Of a DNA stretch of 64,000 bases, positions 44,242-51,466 are shown piece after piece (position 1 is the first letter of the stretch; each line of letters starts with the position of its first letter). The notes beneath the pieces are model-generated. The model made no database searches. It was not told the origin of the DNA and saw only the letters and a program-made list of their open reading frames with translations. Source of the DNA: Natronomicrosphaera sp040876735. Its GTDB lineage: Bacteria; Planctomycetota; Phycisphaerae; Phycisphaerales; Phycisphaeraceae. The DNA lies in contig JBBDPC010000129.1 in NCBI GenBank assembly GCA_040876735.1, forward strand, positions 9,277 through 73,276. The letters are read 5' to 3'. A program made the translations under genes and the position numbers.

Positions 44242-45318
44242 ATGGATCGCACACCCAACCAATCGCCCGCCGGCCTGATCACGCTTGCGTTGACGCTGGC
44301 CACGCTCGGCATCGCCCCCGCACTCGCCCAGGCTCAGGACGACGACAACGGCGCGGCGGTGATGGAAGACCTGCTGCAACGCCGGGAGTCGCCGGCCGTG
44401 GAACCCACGCGTGAGCCTGGCCGGGAGCAAGTGCCCGAACGCGTCGGCGCCCCGGCGCCGCGCGTGGATGTCGACCCGGCGGTGCTCGGCGTCGCCCCGG
44501 GCGAGCCCATGCCCCGGCTGCGCCGCGAGGGGGAGTTCATCGTCAACCGCCTCGGCCGGGTGGTTCGGCCGGAGGAGTCCAGCGATTGGATTTTTCAGCC
44601 GTCGCCCGAAAGCGACGCGGACGACAACCTGCCGCCGATGGTCATTCAGCCGTCGGCTCGGCTGGAGATGATCGAGACGTTCATGCAGGAACGGGAGGAC
44701 GAAAGTACGTTCGAGGTCTCCGGCCGGGTGCACAGCTACCGCGGCGTGAACTACCTGCTGCTCACCCAGGCCCGTCCCCAGGCGAACGAGCCCGATCCCC
44801 TGGACGCCCCGGATGCCCCGGATGCCGCCGAGGATGCCGGCGAAGCCACGACCGACGTCGACGCCGACGATGACGACCCCGTGATCGCCGACCTGATGCA
44901 GTCCCGCCAGGCCGCGCCCACTCCCGCCGCCGCGCAGCCCTCCGCGCCCGATGCCGGCCCGGCCAACGCGCCCAACCGCGCGGCCCCCGCCGCCGTGCGC
45001 GGCACCGCGCCCAACGTCGCGTCCATGGCAGTGCGTGACGAAGGCGCCTTGATCGTCCAGCGCCGCGGTCGGCTGACGCGCTCGCGCGACGGGGCGCACG
45101 TGCTGTTCACCTTCGCCGCCGACGACCGCGACTCGCCCGAGCCGCCGATGATCGTGCAGTCCTGCCAGTTGCTGCGCGCCATGGAGGACGTCGTCCAGCA
45201 GCGCGGCGACCAGGTGGTCTTCGTCGTCTCCGGCCAGGTGCAGTCATACCACGGCGCCAACTACCTGCTGCCCACGATGATGCGCATCGCCCCCGATCGC
45301 GGCAACCTCCAGAACTGA
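44242..45318 (+). CDS. Secreted protein with an internally duplicated domain, function unknown
   Basis: A 358-residue protein starting at the ATG at 44242 (AGGAG site). An N-terminal signal sequence ends around ALAQAQ. Two copies of an 80-residue domain are present. The first (about residues 94-175) reads EGEFIVNRLGRVVR ... PPMVIQPSARLEMIETFMQ ... FEVSGRVHSYRGVNYLLLTQ. The second (about 268-349) reads EGALIVQRRGRLTR ... PPMIVQSCQLLRAMEDVVQ ... FVVSGQVQSYHGANYLLPTM. A low-complexity Ala/Pro/Asp linker joins them. The VSGxVxSYxGxNYLL end looks strand-rich, perhaps OB-fold-like. No known family was recognised. It is likely to be periplasmic. Confidence 0.78.
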   Translation: MDRTPNQSPAGLITLALTLATLGIAPALAQAQDDDNGAAVMEDLLQRRESPAVEPTREPGREQVPERVGAPAPRVDVDPAVLGVAPGEPMPRLRREGEFIVNRLGRVVRPEESSDWIFQPSPESDADDNLPPMVIQPSARLEMIETFMQEREDESTFEVSGRVHSYRGVNYLLLTQARPQANEPDPLDAPDAPDAAEDAGEATTDVDADDDDPVIADLMQSRQAAPTPAAAQPSAPDAGPANAPNRAAPAAVRGTAPNVASMAVRDEGALIVQRRGRLTRSRDGAHVLFTFAADDRDSPEPPMIVQSCQLLRAMEDVVQQRGDQVVFVVSGQVQSYHGANYLLPTMMRIAPDRGNLQN

Positions 45319-45334
45319 CCCCCCCATCGCGCAC

Positions 45335-45361
45335 GAAGCCCACGCTCTCCGAGCATGGGCC
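45335..45361. terminator. Hairpin between convergent genes
   Basis: GAAGCCCACGCTC-TCC-GAGCATGGGC, an imperfect member of the GAAGCCCAC palindrome family, lying between the secreted-protein gene and the end of der. Confidence 0.5.
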
Positions 45362-45366
45362 ACGCG

Positions 45367-46758
45367 CTACTTCTTCTCCCGCTCCCGCCCGCGAATCTGC
45401 AGGTGGATCGGCACTTCGCTGAACGGCAGCATGTCGCGAAAACGGTTGAGCAGGAAGCGCTGGTAGTTGTTGTCGAACAGCTCCGGATCGTTGACGAACA
45501 GCGTGATCGTCGGCGGCTGCACATCGGTCTGTGTGCCGTAGTAAATCTTCGCCCGTTTGCCGCCCTTGCTGCTCGGGCCGCGCTCGGTCATCACCTGCTC
45601 GATCGCCTGGTTCAGCTCGCCTGTGCCGACGCGGTGGCTCGCCTGTTCGTGCAGGTTCATCGCCATCGCCAGCATCTCGCGCACGCCTTCTCGCTCCTTC
45701 GCGCTGATGAAGACGATCGGCGCGTAATGCAGCACCTTCAACGCCGTGTCGAGATACTCGGCATACTGCTCCTGCGTGTACTCTTCCTCGGCCAGGTCCC
45801 ACTTGTTCACCACAATCACCGTCGGCCGATGGTGGCGCAAAATCTCCGTGGCCAACTGCTGATCCACCTGACTCACCCGCACCGCCGCGTCGATCAGCAG
45901 CAGGCAGACGTCCGCCCGTCGAATCGAACGCAGCGAACGGTGGTACGAGTAAAACTCGATGTCGTCGGCCAGGCTCTTGCGCTTCCGCACGCCGGCGGTG
46001 TCGATGGCGGTGAACACCTGCCCGTCCATCTCGATGCGCACGTCGACCGAGTCGCGCGTCGTCCCCTCCTGCTCCGACACGATGACGCGCTCGTCGCCCG
46101 CCAAGGCGTTGACCAGCGTGCTCTTGCCCGCGTTGCGCTTGCCCACCATCGCCAGCAGCACGCCCGTCTCGTCCGGCTGCCCGCCGGCGCCCCCGGCCGC
46201 GGTGTCCGCTGCGGCGTACTTGTCGAAGTCGATCATCGCACGGATACGCTCGTACAGTTCGTGCTTGTTATGCCCCGTGCTGGCCGAGACCATCACCGGC
46301 TCGCCGAAGCCCAGCCGGGCCGTCTCGAACGCGTCCGCCTCATGCTTCTCGGCGTCCACCTTGTTCGCCACCAGCATCACCGGCTTGCCATTGTCGCCGC
46401 CGCCCGCCCCCGTGCGCAGCAGCTTCGCCACCGTCTGGTCCAACGGCGTCAGGCCCGCCTGTGCGTCGACCACGAACATCACCAGGTCCGCGTCGGCCAG
46501 GCCGCGGGCGATCTGGCGTTCGACGTCGGCGGTGAGGTTCTGCGCGTCCTTGATGCCGTAGCCGCCGGTGTCCATCAGCTCCGCATAGTGCGGCGGCTGG
46601 TGCGCCCTGGCGGGGGGGATTTCGATGACGGTGCTGATGCGGTCGCGCGTCACCCCGGCGGTGGGGTCGACGATGCTCACGCGACGGCCGGCGAGCATGT
46701 TCAGCAGGCTGGACTTGCCGACGTTGGGTCGGCCGACGATAACGATGCGAGGCAGCAT
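45367..46758 (-). CDS. der: GTPase Der (EngA)
   Basis: A double-GTPase needed for 50S ribosome assembly. From the ATG at 46758 there are 463 residues. The first G domain has GRPNVGKSSLLNML, TAGVTRDRI, the DTGGYG motif and ANKVDAEK. The second has GKRNAGKSTLVNAL, EGTTRDSVDV, DTAGVRKR and NKWDLA. A KH-like C-terminal domain follows (FRDMLPFSEVPIHLQIRGRE). The open frame continues upstream into the repeat region and tsaB, but the GRPNVGKS motif begins 8 residues after this ATG, as in the family. Downstream of tsaB by 19 nt. Confidence 0.95.
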   Translation of the reverse strand: MLPRIVIVGRPNVGKSSLLNMLAGRRVSIVDPTAGVTRDRISTVIEIPPARAHQPPHYAELMDTGGYGIKDAQNLTADVERQIARGLADADLVMFVVDAQAGLTPLDQTVAKLLRTGAGGGDNGKPVMLVANKVDAEKHEADAFETARLGFGEPVMVSASTGHNKHELYERIRAMIDFDKYAAADTAAGGAGGQPDETGVLLAMVGKRNAGKSTLVNALAGDERVIVSEQEGTTRDSVDVRIEMDGQVFTAIDTAGVRKRKSLADDIEFYSYHRSLRSIRRADVCLLLIDAAVRVSQVDQQLATEILRHHRPTVIVVNKWDLAEEEYTQEQYAEYLDTALKVLHYAPIVFISAKEREGVREMLAMAMNLHEQASHRVGTGELNQAIEQVMTERGPSSKGGKRAKIYYGTQTDVQPPTITLFVNDPELFDNNYQRFLLNRFRDMLPFSEVPIHLQIRGREREKK

Positions 46759-46766
46759 GGGCGTTG

Positions 46767-46808
46767 GTTTCTTGTTTCTAGTTTCGGATTTCGAGTTTCG
46801 GATTCGGG
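46767..46808. repeat. Heptamer tandem array across the tsaB 3' end and the tsaB-der spacer
   Basis: Six 7-base units in register: GTTTCTT, GTTTCTA, GTTTCGG, ATTTCGA, GTTTCGG, ATTCGGG (plus strand). The array starts 8 bp from the der start codon and encodes the last residues of TsaB (PNPKLEIRN). Confidence 0.82.
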
Positions 46809-47524
46809 GAAGGCGCGGCCGCTGGGGCGTGGCGCTGGTTCCACAAGGTGACCGCTTCGGGTTCGCGGGCATAGATCGGCCGAAGGTCGGCAGGGGGGAT
46901 GAACATCTGCTGGCGGGCACGCTCGCGGCCGATCCGCCACACCGCCTCCGCGCGCGGCCGGGCCAGTTCACCGTTCAGCACGGTAACGCCAGCGGGCCAC
47001 GGCTCGGGCACTTCCGGGGGCGTCGGCAGCGGATCGCCCAGCAGCGCCGTCGGCCGCGCGGCCAACTCCAGCAGTTCACCCAGCGACCGCAACGCCGGCT
47101 CGACGATGATCCGCCATCCATCCCCCTCGCGTTCGTAGACCGCCGACCATGCCGTGCCGCGCTTGACGTTGAGGCAGACCGCCACTCGCTCATGTTCCGT
47201 CGGCGTGTTGCGGGCCAGCGCCTCCAGCGTCGGCACGCCGACGATCTTCACCGGCTGTGCCAGGCTCAGCGTCGCCGCGCTGGCCATCGCCACCCGCAGC
47301 CCTGTAAACGAGCCCGGCCCGAGCGAGACGTACAACTCGCCCAGGTCGCCGGCCGTCACATCATGCTCAGCGCAGATCGCCGCAATGCCCGGCAACAGCC
47401 CCACCCGATGCCGCCGCTGTACAGGCAACGCCACCATCGCCAGCAGTTCGTCCCCGCGCCCAAGCGCAAGCGACCCATGCCGGCTGGCGGTTTCGATGGC
47501 CAGATTGTACGAACGCGAGCGCAT
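46778..47524 (-). CDS. tsaB: tRNA threonylcarbamoyladenosine biosynthesis protein TsaB
   Basis: A scaffold subunit for TsaD in making t6A37 of tRNA. The 248 residues from the ATG at 47524 include LAIETASRHGSLAL (the degenerate ASKHA start) and the family signature SLGPGSFTGLRVAMASA. A TACAAT hexamer ends 6 nt upstream of this ATG with no ribosome site, which supports this start over a longer frame. The last nine residues are encoded by heptamer repeat DNA, so the original C-terminus may have been shorter. First gene of a tsaB-der unit. Confidence 0.88.
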   Translation of the reverse strand: MRSRSYNLAIETASRHGSLALGRGDELLAMVALPVQRRHRVGLLPGIAAICAEHDVTAGDLGELYVSLGPGSFTGLRVAMASAATLSLAQPVKIVGVPTLEALARNTPTEHERVAVCLNVKRGTAWSAVYEREGDGWRIIVEPALRSLGELLELAARPTALLGDPLPTPPEVPEPWPAGVTVLNGELARPRAEAVWRIGRERARQQMFIPPADLRPIYAREPEAVTLWNQRHAPAAAPSPNPKLEIRN

Positions 47525-47530
47525 CCGCGC

Positions 47531-47536
47531 ATTGTA
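47531..47536 (-). promoter_or_regulatory. Candidate -10 element of tsaB, leaderless arrangement
   Basis: TACAAT on the minus strand, ending 6 nt before the tsaB ATG. Confidence 0.45.
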
Positions 47537-47582
47537 GCCGGGCGGCCAAACCGTGCGTCGGGGGGGGAGCCTAGCGTGGGTA

Positions 47583-47873
47583 TCATGGCGAACAATGCTG
47601 GTCAACGGCATTGCTGGATGCCGGTCGGCGTCCTACAGCCCAAGCGAGCGCAACACAGAACATCGCAAAGGCGGCGGGGCATGCTGCCATTAGCAAACGA
47701 TCGGCAAGCGTTACACTTGCTCTCGCTTCGGGGCCACTCGCACCACCGCCCGGATCAAGCAACGGGATAGCGGCGATAGCGCACGCCGCTAAAGCCACGG
47801 CGATGAGGCCCAGTCGTAAGCCCCAGAACCACAAGGTGACGATCGTGTGCCTGCATGAGGGCATGTCGATCAT
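47583..47873 (-). CDS. Small membrane protein, function unknown
   Basis: A 96-residue protein with two hydrophobic helices: LWFWGLRLGLIAVALAACAI and LLMAACPAAFAMFCVALAWAV. A CGGAG ribosome site lies 5 nt before the ATG at 47873. It is 98 nt downstream of nuoN on the same strand and could be the last gene of the nuo transcript. A competing frame on the plus strand has no such site. No domain was recognised. Confidence 0.5.
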   Translation of the reverse strand: MIDMPSCRHTIVTLWFWGLRLGLIAVALAACAIAAIPLLDPGGGASGPEARASVTLADRLLMAACPAAFAMFCVALAWAVGRRPASSNAVDQHCSP

Positions 47874-47971
47874 CGTACTCCGACGAGTTGCGGGCTGCTA
47901 CGGCCTCGCAGGGCGTGCGGAATGCCAACGACCTCGATGAGGCAGTGCCGTCGGCAGGGCTTGCCCCTGTC

Positions 47972-49561
47972 CTACTCGGCGGCGGCGGTGGCGTCGGCGT
48001 CGATGACGGCCGGGGGCGTGGCGGCGGTGGCGTCGTGGGCGTAGTCGACCAGTTGCGTGCCGGCGAGGCCGAGGATGAGGGCGAAGATGGCGGCGAGGCC
48101 GGCGGCGAGGCCGCGGGCGGGCAGGTGGGGCATGGTGACCTGGGGCGAGGGCTTGCCGAAGAAGGCGACGGAGGCGATGCCGATGTAATACGCGGCGGAG
48201 ATGGCGGAGTTGAGCACGAGAAGGACGATCAGGGCGATATTGCCCGCGAAGTCGGCGGAGTAGGCCGCGCCGATGAGGTAGAGCTTGCCGAGGAAGCCGA
48301 CGAGCGGGGGCAGGCCGAGCAGGGAGATCATCGAGAGCACGAGGATGGCGGCGAGCATGGGCGAGCGGTGGCGGAGGCCGGCGATGTCGTCATAGGTTTC
48401 CGCTTCGTCGCCGCGCGACTGGAGGCAGCCGAGGACGCCGAAGGCGGCGAGCGTCGCGAGGCCGTAGGCGACGAGGTAGAACAGCAGGGCGGCGATGCCG
48501 TTGTTCAGCGACGATCCGCCCGCGACCGCCGGGCCGGCGAGCAGGCCGACGAGCATGTAGCCGGAGTGCGCGATGGAACTGTAGGCCAGGACGCGCTTGA
48601 CGTTGGTTTGCAGCAGGGCGAGCACGTTGCCGACGGTCATGGTGACGGCGGCGAGGCCCCAGAGCAGGCCGGCGATGACGGGGGGCATCGGCTCCCAGCC
48701 GACGAGGCCGACGAGGTAGACCAGCGCGACGAAGCCGGCGGTCTTGGGCACGAAGGCGAGGAGGGTGGTGACGGCGGTGGTGGCGCCTTGGTAGACGTCG
48801 GCCGCGTAAAAGTGCATGGGGAAGGCGGCGATCTTGAAGCAGATGCCGAGGATCGACAGCACGAGGCCGGCGGTCAGCAGCGGACTCAGTCGGCCGGCGG
48901 CGATCTGTTCCTGGGCGACATGATAGATGCCGCCGACCATTTCACCGGTATCAGGGTCAACCACGACAAAGCTGGTAAAGCCGGTCGCGCCGTAGATGAG
49001 CGTGAAGCCGTAGAGGAAGACGGCGGCGGACATCGCGCCGAGGAAGAAATACTTCACGGCCGACTCTTGCGCGGCGATGCGGTCGCGGGCGGTGGCGACC
49101 ATGACGTAGGTGGGCAGGCTGGTCAGTTCGAGGGCGAGGAAGAGCCAGACGAGGTCGTCGGCCCCGGCGGTGATCATGACGCCGACGATCGAGAGCAGGA
49201 AGAAGGCGTAGAATTCGCCGCGCGTGGTGCGGCCGGCGTCGAACACTTTGGCGGACTCGGCGAGGCGGTTCTGCTTGAGCTGCTCGGGCACGCCGGCGGC
49301 GACCATCAGCAGCAGCAGGCCCACGGCCACGGCGGCATACTTGATATAGACCGCCATCGCGCCGAAACCCAGTTCGCTGTAGGGCATGCCGGTGATGGGG
49401 ATGAGGATGCCGGCGGCGACGAGCGCGGCGGCGGCGACCCACGGCGTGGCCCGGCGGACGGCCCCGCTGGCGTGCAGACCCGTGACGAGGCAGAGGCAGG
49501 CGCCCACGAGCAGGGCGATCTCCGGCCAGAGCGAGGCGAACTTGGCGAGCATGGATTCCAT
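47972..49561 (-). CDS. nuoN: NADH-quinone oxidoreductase subunit N
   Basis: An antiporter-like proton-pumping subunit of complex I. The 529 residues from the ATG at 49561 contain about 14 hydrophobic helices. ELTSLPTYVMVA carries the conserved Glu of helix 5, FKIAAFPMHFYAADVYQGA has the Lys and the broken-helix signature, and VKRVLAYSSIAHSGYMLVG has the second key Lys and the His. Upstream in-frame codons lie in a hairpin and are unlikely to be used. Last of the nuoJKLMN genes. The C-terminal tail is Ala/Asp-rich. Confidence 0.95.
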   Translation of the reverse strand: MESMLAKFASLWPEIALLVGACLCLVTGLHASGAVRRATPWVAAAALVAAGILIPITGMPYSELGFGAMAVYIKYAAVAVGLLLLMVAAGVPEQLKQNRLAESAKVFDAGRTTRGEFYAFFLLSIVGVMITAGADDLVWLFLALELTSLPTYVMVATARDRIAAQESAVKYFFLGAMSAAVFLYGFTLIYGATGFTSFVVVDPDTGEMVGGIYHVAQEQIAAGRLSPLLTAGLVLSILGICFKIAAFPMHFYAADVYQGATTAVTTLLAFVPKTAGFVALVYLVGLVGWEPMPPVIAGLLWGLAAVTMTVGNVLALLQTNVKRVLAYSSIAHSGYMLVGLLAGPAVAGGSSLNNGIAALLFYLVAYGLATLAAFGVLGCLQSRGDEAETYDDIAGLRHRSPMLAAILVLSMISLLGLPPLVGFLGKLYLIGAAYSADFAGNIALIVLLVLNSAISAAYYIGIASVAFFGKPSPQVTMPHLPARGLAAGLAAIFALILGLAGTQLVDYAHDATAATPPAVIDADATAAAE

Positions 49562-49588
49562 GGGCGTGTCACTCTTGAGCGTCGGCGG

Positions 49589-49611
49589 GCCCACGGCTGG
49601 AAGCCGTGGGC
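49589..49611. repeat. GCCCACGGCT hairpin between nuoM and nuoN
   Basis: A perfect 10-bp stem GCCCACGGCT/AGCCGTGGGC with a GGA loop. It lies in the 68-bp nuoM-nuoN spacer inside the operon, so it could modulate mRNA stability or give partial termination. Confidence 0.7.
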
Positions 49612-49629
49612 TTCGGGGCAGAGGTCGGT

Positions 49630-51360
49630 TCAGTCGGTTTCGAGGCGAAGCGTGACGCGCTCGTCGGCGGTCAGGTCTTCTGTCAGTTCAGCTTCGGCTT
49701 CGGCCAGTTCGGCTTCGTGCATGACCTGGACCTCGGCGCGGGCGGCCTGCGTCATGTTGGCGACCGAGGGTTCGAGCGATTGCAGGATCGGGTAGGGCAG
49801 CAGACCGAAGACGAGGCAGGCGACGGCGAGCGGGGCGAGGGTGGCGATCTCGCGGACGTTGAGGTCGCGGACCGCGTGGTGCCCCGTTCCGTGGTCGTCG
49901 TGTGCGGGGATGCGGGTGGGGCCGAAGACGACCTTGCCCATCATGTAAAGCAGGTAGATGGCGGCGAGGATCATGCCCGCCCCGGCGACGAAGGCGTAGG
50001 GCACGCCGAGCACGCCCGCCGGCGAGAGGAACGTGCCGGCGAGGGTGAGAAACTCGCTGACGAAGCCGTTGAGCCCCGGCAGGCCAACGCTGGCCATGAC
50101 GAAGAAGCCCATGAAGGTGGCCCAGACGGGCATAACCCGGGCGAGGCCGGACATCAGGGCCATTTCGCGGGTGTGGAAGCGTTCGTAGATCATGCCGACG
50201 CAGAGGAACAGCGCGCCGGTGGAGAGGCCGTGGTTGATCATGTACATCACCGCGCCGACCGCGCCGATGTCGTCGGTGTCGAGCGCGAACAGGCCCAGCA
50301 CGCAGAAACCGAGGTGGCTGACCGACGAGTAGGCGATGAGTTTCTTGATGTCCTTCTGCACCCAGCAGACCAGGGCGGTGTAGAGGATGCCGATGACCGC
50401 GAGCACGCCGATGAACGGGGCGAAGGCGACCACCGCTTCGGGCGTCATGGGCAGGGCGAAACGCAGCAGGGCGTAGGTGCCCAGCTTCAGCAGCACACCC
50501 GCCAGTACGACGGAGCCGGCGGTGGGGGCCTCGGTGTGGGCCAGCGGCAGCCATGTGTGCACCGGCCACAGCGGCACCTTCACCGCAAAGCCGGCGAGCA
50601 TGGCGGCGAGGACCCAGGCCTGCTGCGGAAAGCTCATCGCTTCACGGGCGGTGAGGTAGAGCGTCTCTATGTTGAACGACCACTGCCCAAGTGCGTGATA
50701 GGCGCTCGGCAGGTCTTGAGCGGCTACACCAGCAGCAGCCGCGGCTGGATCAACAATTGCACTAACCTGTTCCAAGGTTAGCGATGCGTTGATCCATGCG
50801 ACGTAGAGCAGGCCGGCGAGCGTGAGCATCGAGCCGGTGAAGGTGTAGAGGAAGAACATCTTCGCCGCGGCGAGGCGTTGCCGTGAGCCGAACACGCCGA
50901 TGAGGAAGTAAAGCGGGATGAGCGTGAACTCGAAGCAGATGTAGAAGAAGATGATGTCGGTGGCCAGGAACACGCCGGTCATGGCGGCCTGGAGGACGAG
51001 GAGCCAGAAGTAGAACTCGCGGGCGCGGTCGGCGACGGCGGTGAGCGAGCCGAGGATCGTGATGGGCATCAGGAACGTGGTCAGCAGCACCAGCCAGAGG
51101 GCGATGGTGTCGATGCCGAACCCGAAGCTCAGGCCCCACGCGGGAATCCACTGGATGTCGCTGGTCATTTGAATGCCCGCCTCGCCCCAGTTGAACTGGA
51201 AGGCGACCCCCAGCGACAGCGCGAAGGTGAGGACCGACGACCCCAGCGCCCAGAGCCAGGCATTGCGGCGGTCATCGAACCAGGGCATGGGCAGAAGCAT
51301 CGCCAGGGCCGTGATGAGCGGCACGAGCAGGAGCAGCGGCAGTAGCGAAGGAGTTTGCAT
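49630..51360 (-). CDS. nuoM: NADH-quinone oxidoreductase subunit M
   Basis: The second antiporter-like subunit of complex I. The 576 residues hold about 14 helices. Diagnostic stretches are FEFTLIPLYFLIGVFG (conserved Glu), AVKVPLWPVHTWLPLAHTEAPTA, VQKDIKKLIAYSSVSHLGF with the key Lys, and MINHGLSTGALFLCVG. A His/Asp-rich loop (AHDDHGTGHH) and an acidic C-terminal tail are extra to the E. coli protein. The start has no ribosome site because heptamer repeats occupy the spacer to nuoL. Confidence 0.96.
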   Translation of the reverse strand: MQTPSLLPLLLLVPLITALAMLLPMPWFDDRRNAWLWALGSSVLTFALSLGVAFQFNWGEAGIQMTSDIQWIPAWGLSFGFGIDTIALWLVLLTTFLMPITILGSLTAVADRAREFYFWLLVLQAAMTGVFLATDIIFFYICFEFTLIPLYFLIGVFGSRQRLAAAKMFFLYTFTGSMLTLAGLLYVAWINASLTLEQVSAIVDPAAAAAGVAAQDLPSAYHALGQWSFNIETLYLTAREAMSFPQQAWVLAAMLAGFAVKVPLWPVHTWLPLAHTEAPTAGSVVLAGVLLKLGTYALLRFALPMTPEAVVAFAPFIGVLAVIGILYTALVCWVQKDIKKLIAYSSVSHLGFCVLGLFALDTDDIGAVGAVMYMINHGLSTGALFLCVGMIYERFHTREMALMSGLARVMPVWATFMGFFVMASVGLPGLNGFVSEFLTLAGTFLSPAGVLGVPYAFVAGAGMILAAIYLLYMMGKVVFGPTRIPAHDDHGTGHHAVRDLNVREIATLAPLAVACLVFGLLPYPILQSLEPSVANMTQAARAEVQVMHEAELAEAEAELTEDLTADERVTLRLETD

Positions 51361-51365
51361 GGGTA

Positions 51366-51460
51366 GCGTCAGAGGTCAGAGGTCGGAAGTCAGAGGTCGG
51401 AAGTCAGGGCTCAGCGGTCGGAGGCAGTTTTACTGACCTCTGACTTCTGATCTCTGACCG
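51366..51460. repeat. Facing heptamer arrays between nuoL and nuoM
   Basis: The left block 51366-51421 has eight 7-base units in register (GCGTCAG, AGGTCAG, AGGTCGG, AAGTCAG, AGGTCGG, AAGTCAG, GGCTCAG, CGGTCGG). The right block 51433-51460 has four (CTGACCT, CTGACTT, CTGATCT, CTGACCG). The blocks are complementary (AGGTCAG/CTGACCT). The array begins 5 bp from the nuoM start and ends 6 bp from the nuoL stop. Confidence 0.88.
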
Positions 51461-51466
51461 CTTTGC

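Noticed and set aside
47855..49795. A long plus-strand open frame opposite nuoN
   Set aside because: Asp/Glu/Gly/Val-rich shadow of a membrane protein gene; nuoN on the other strand is clear.
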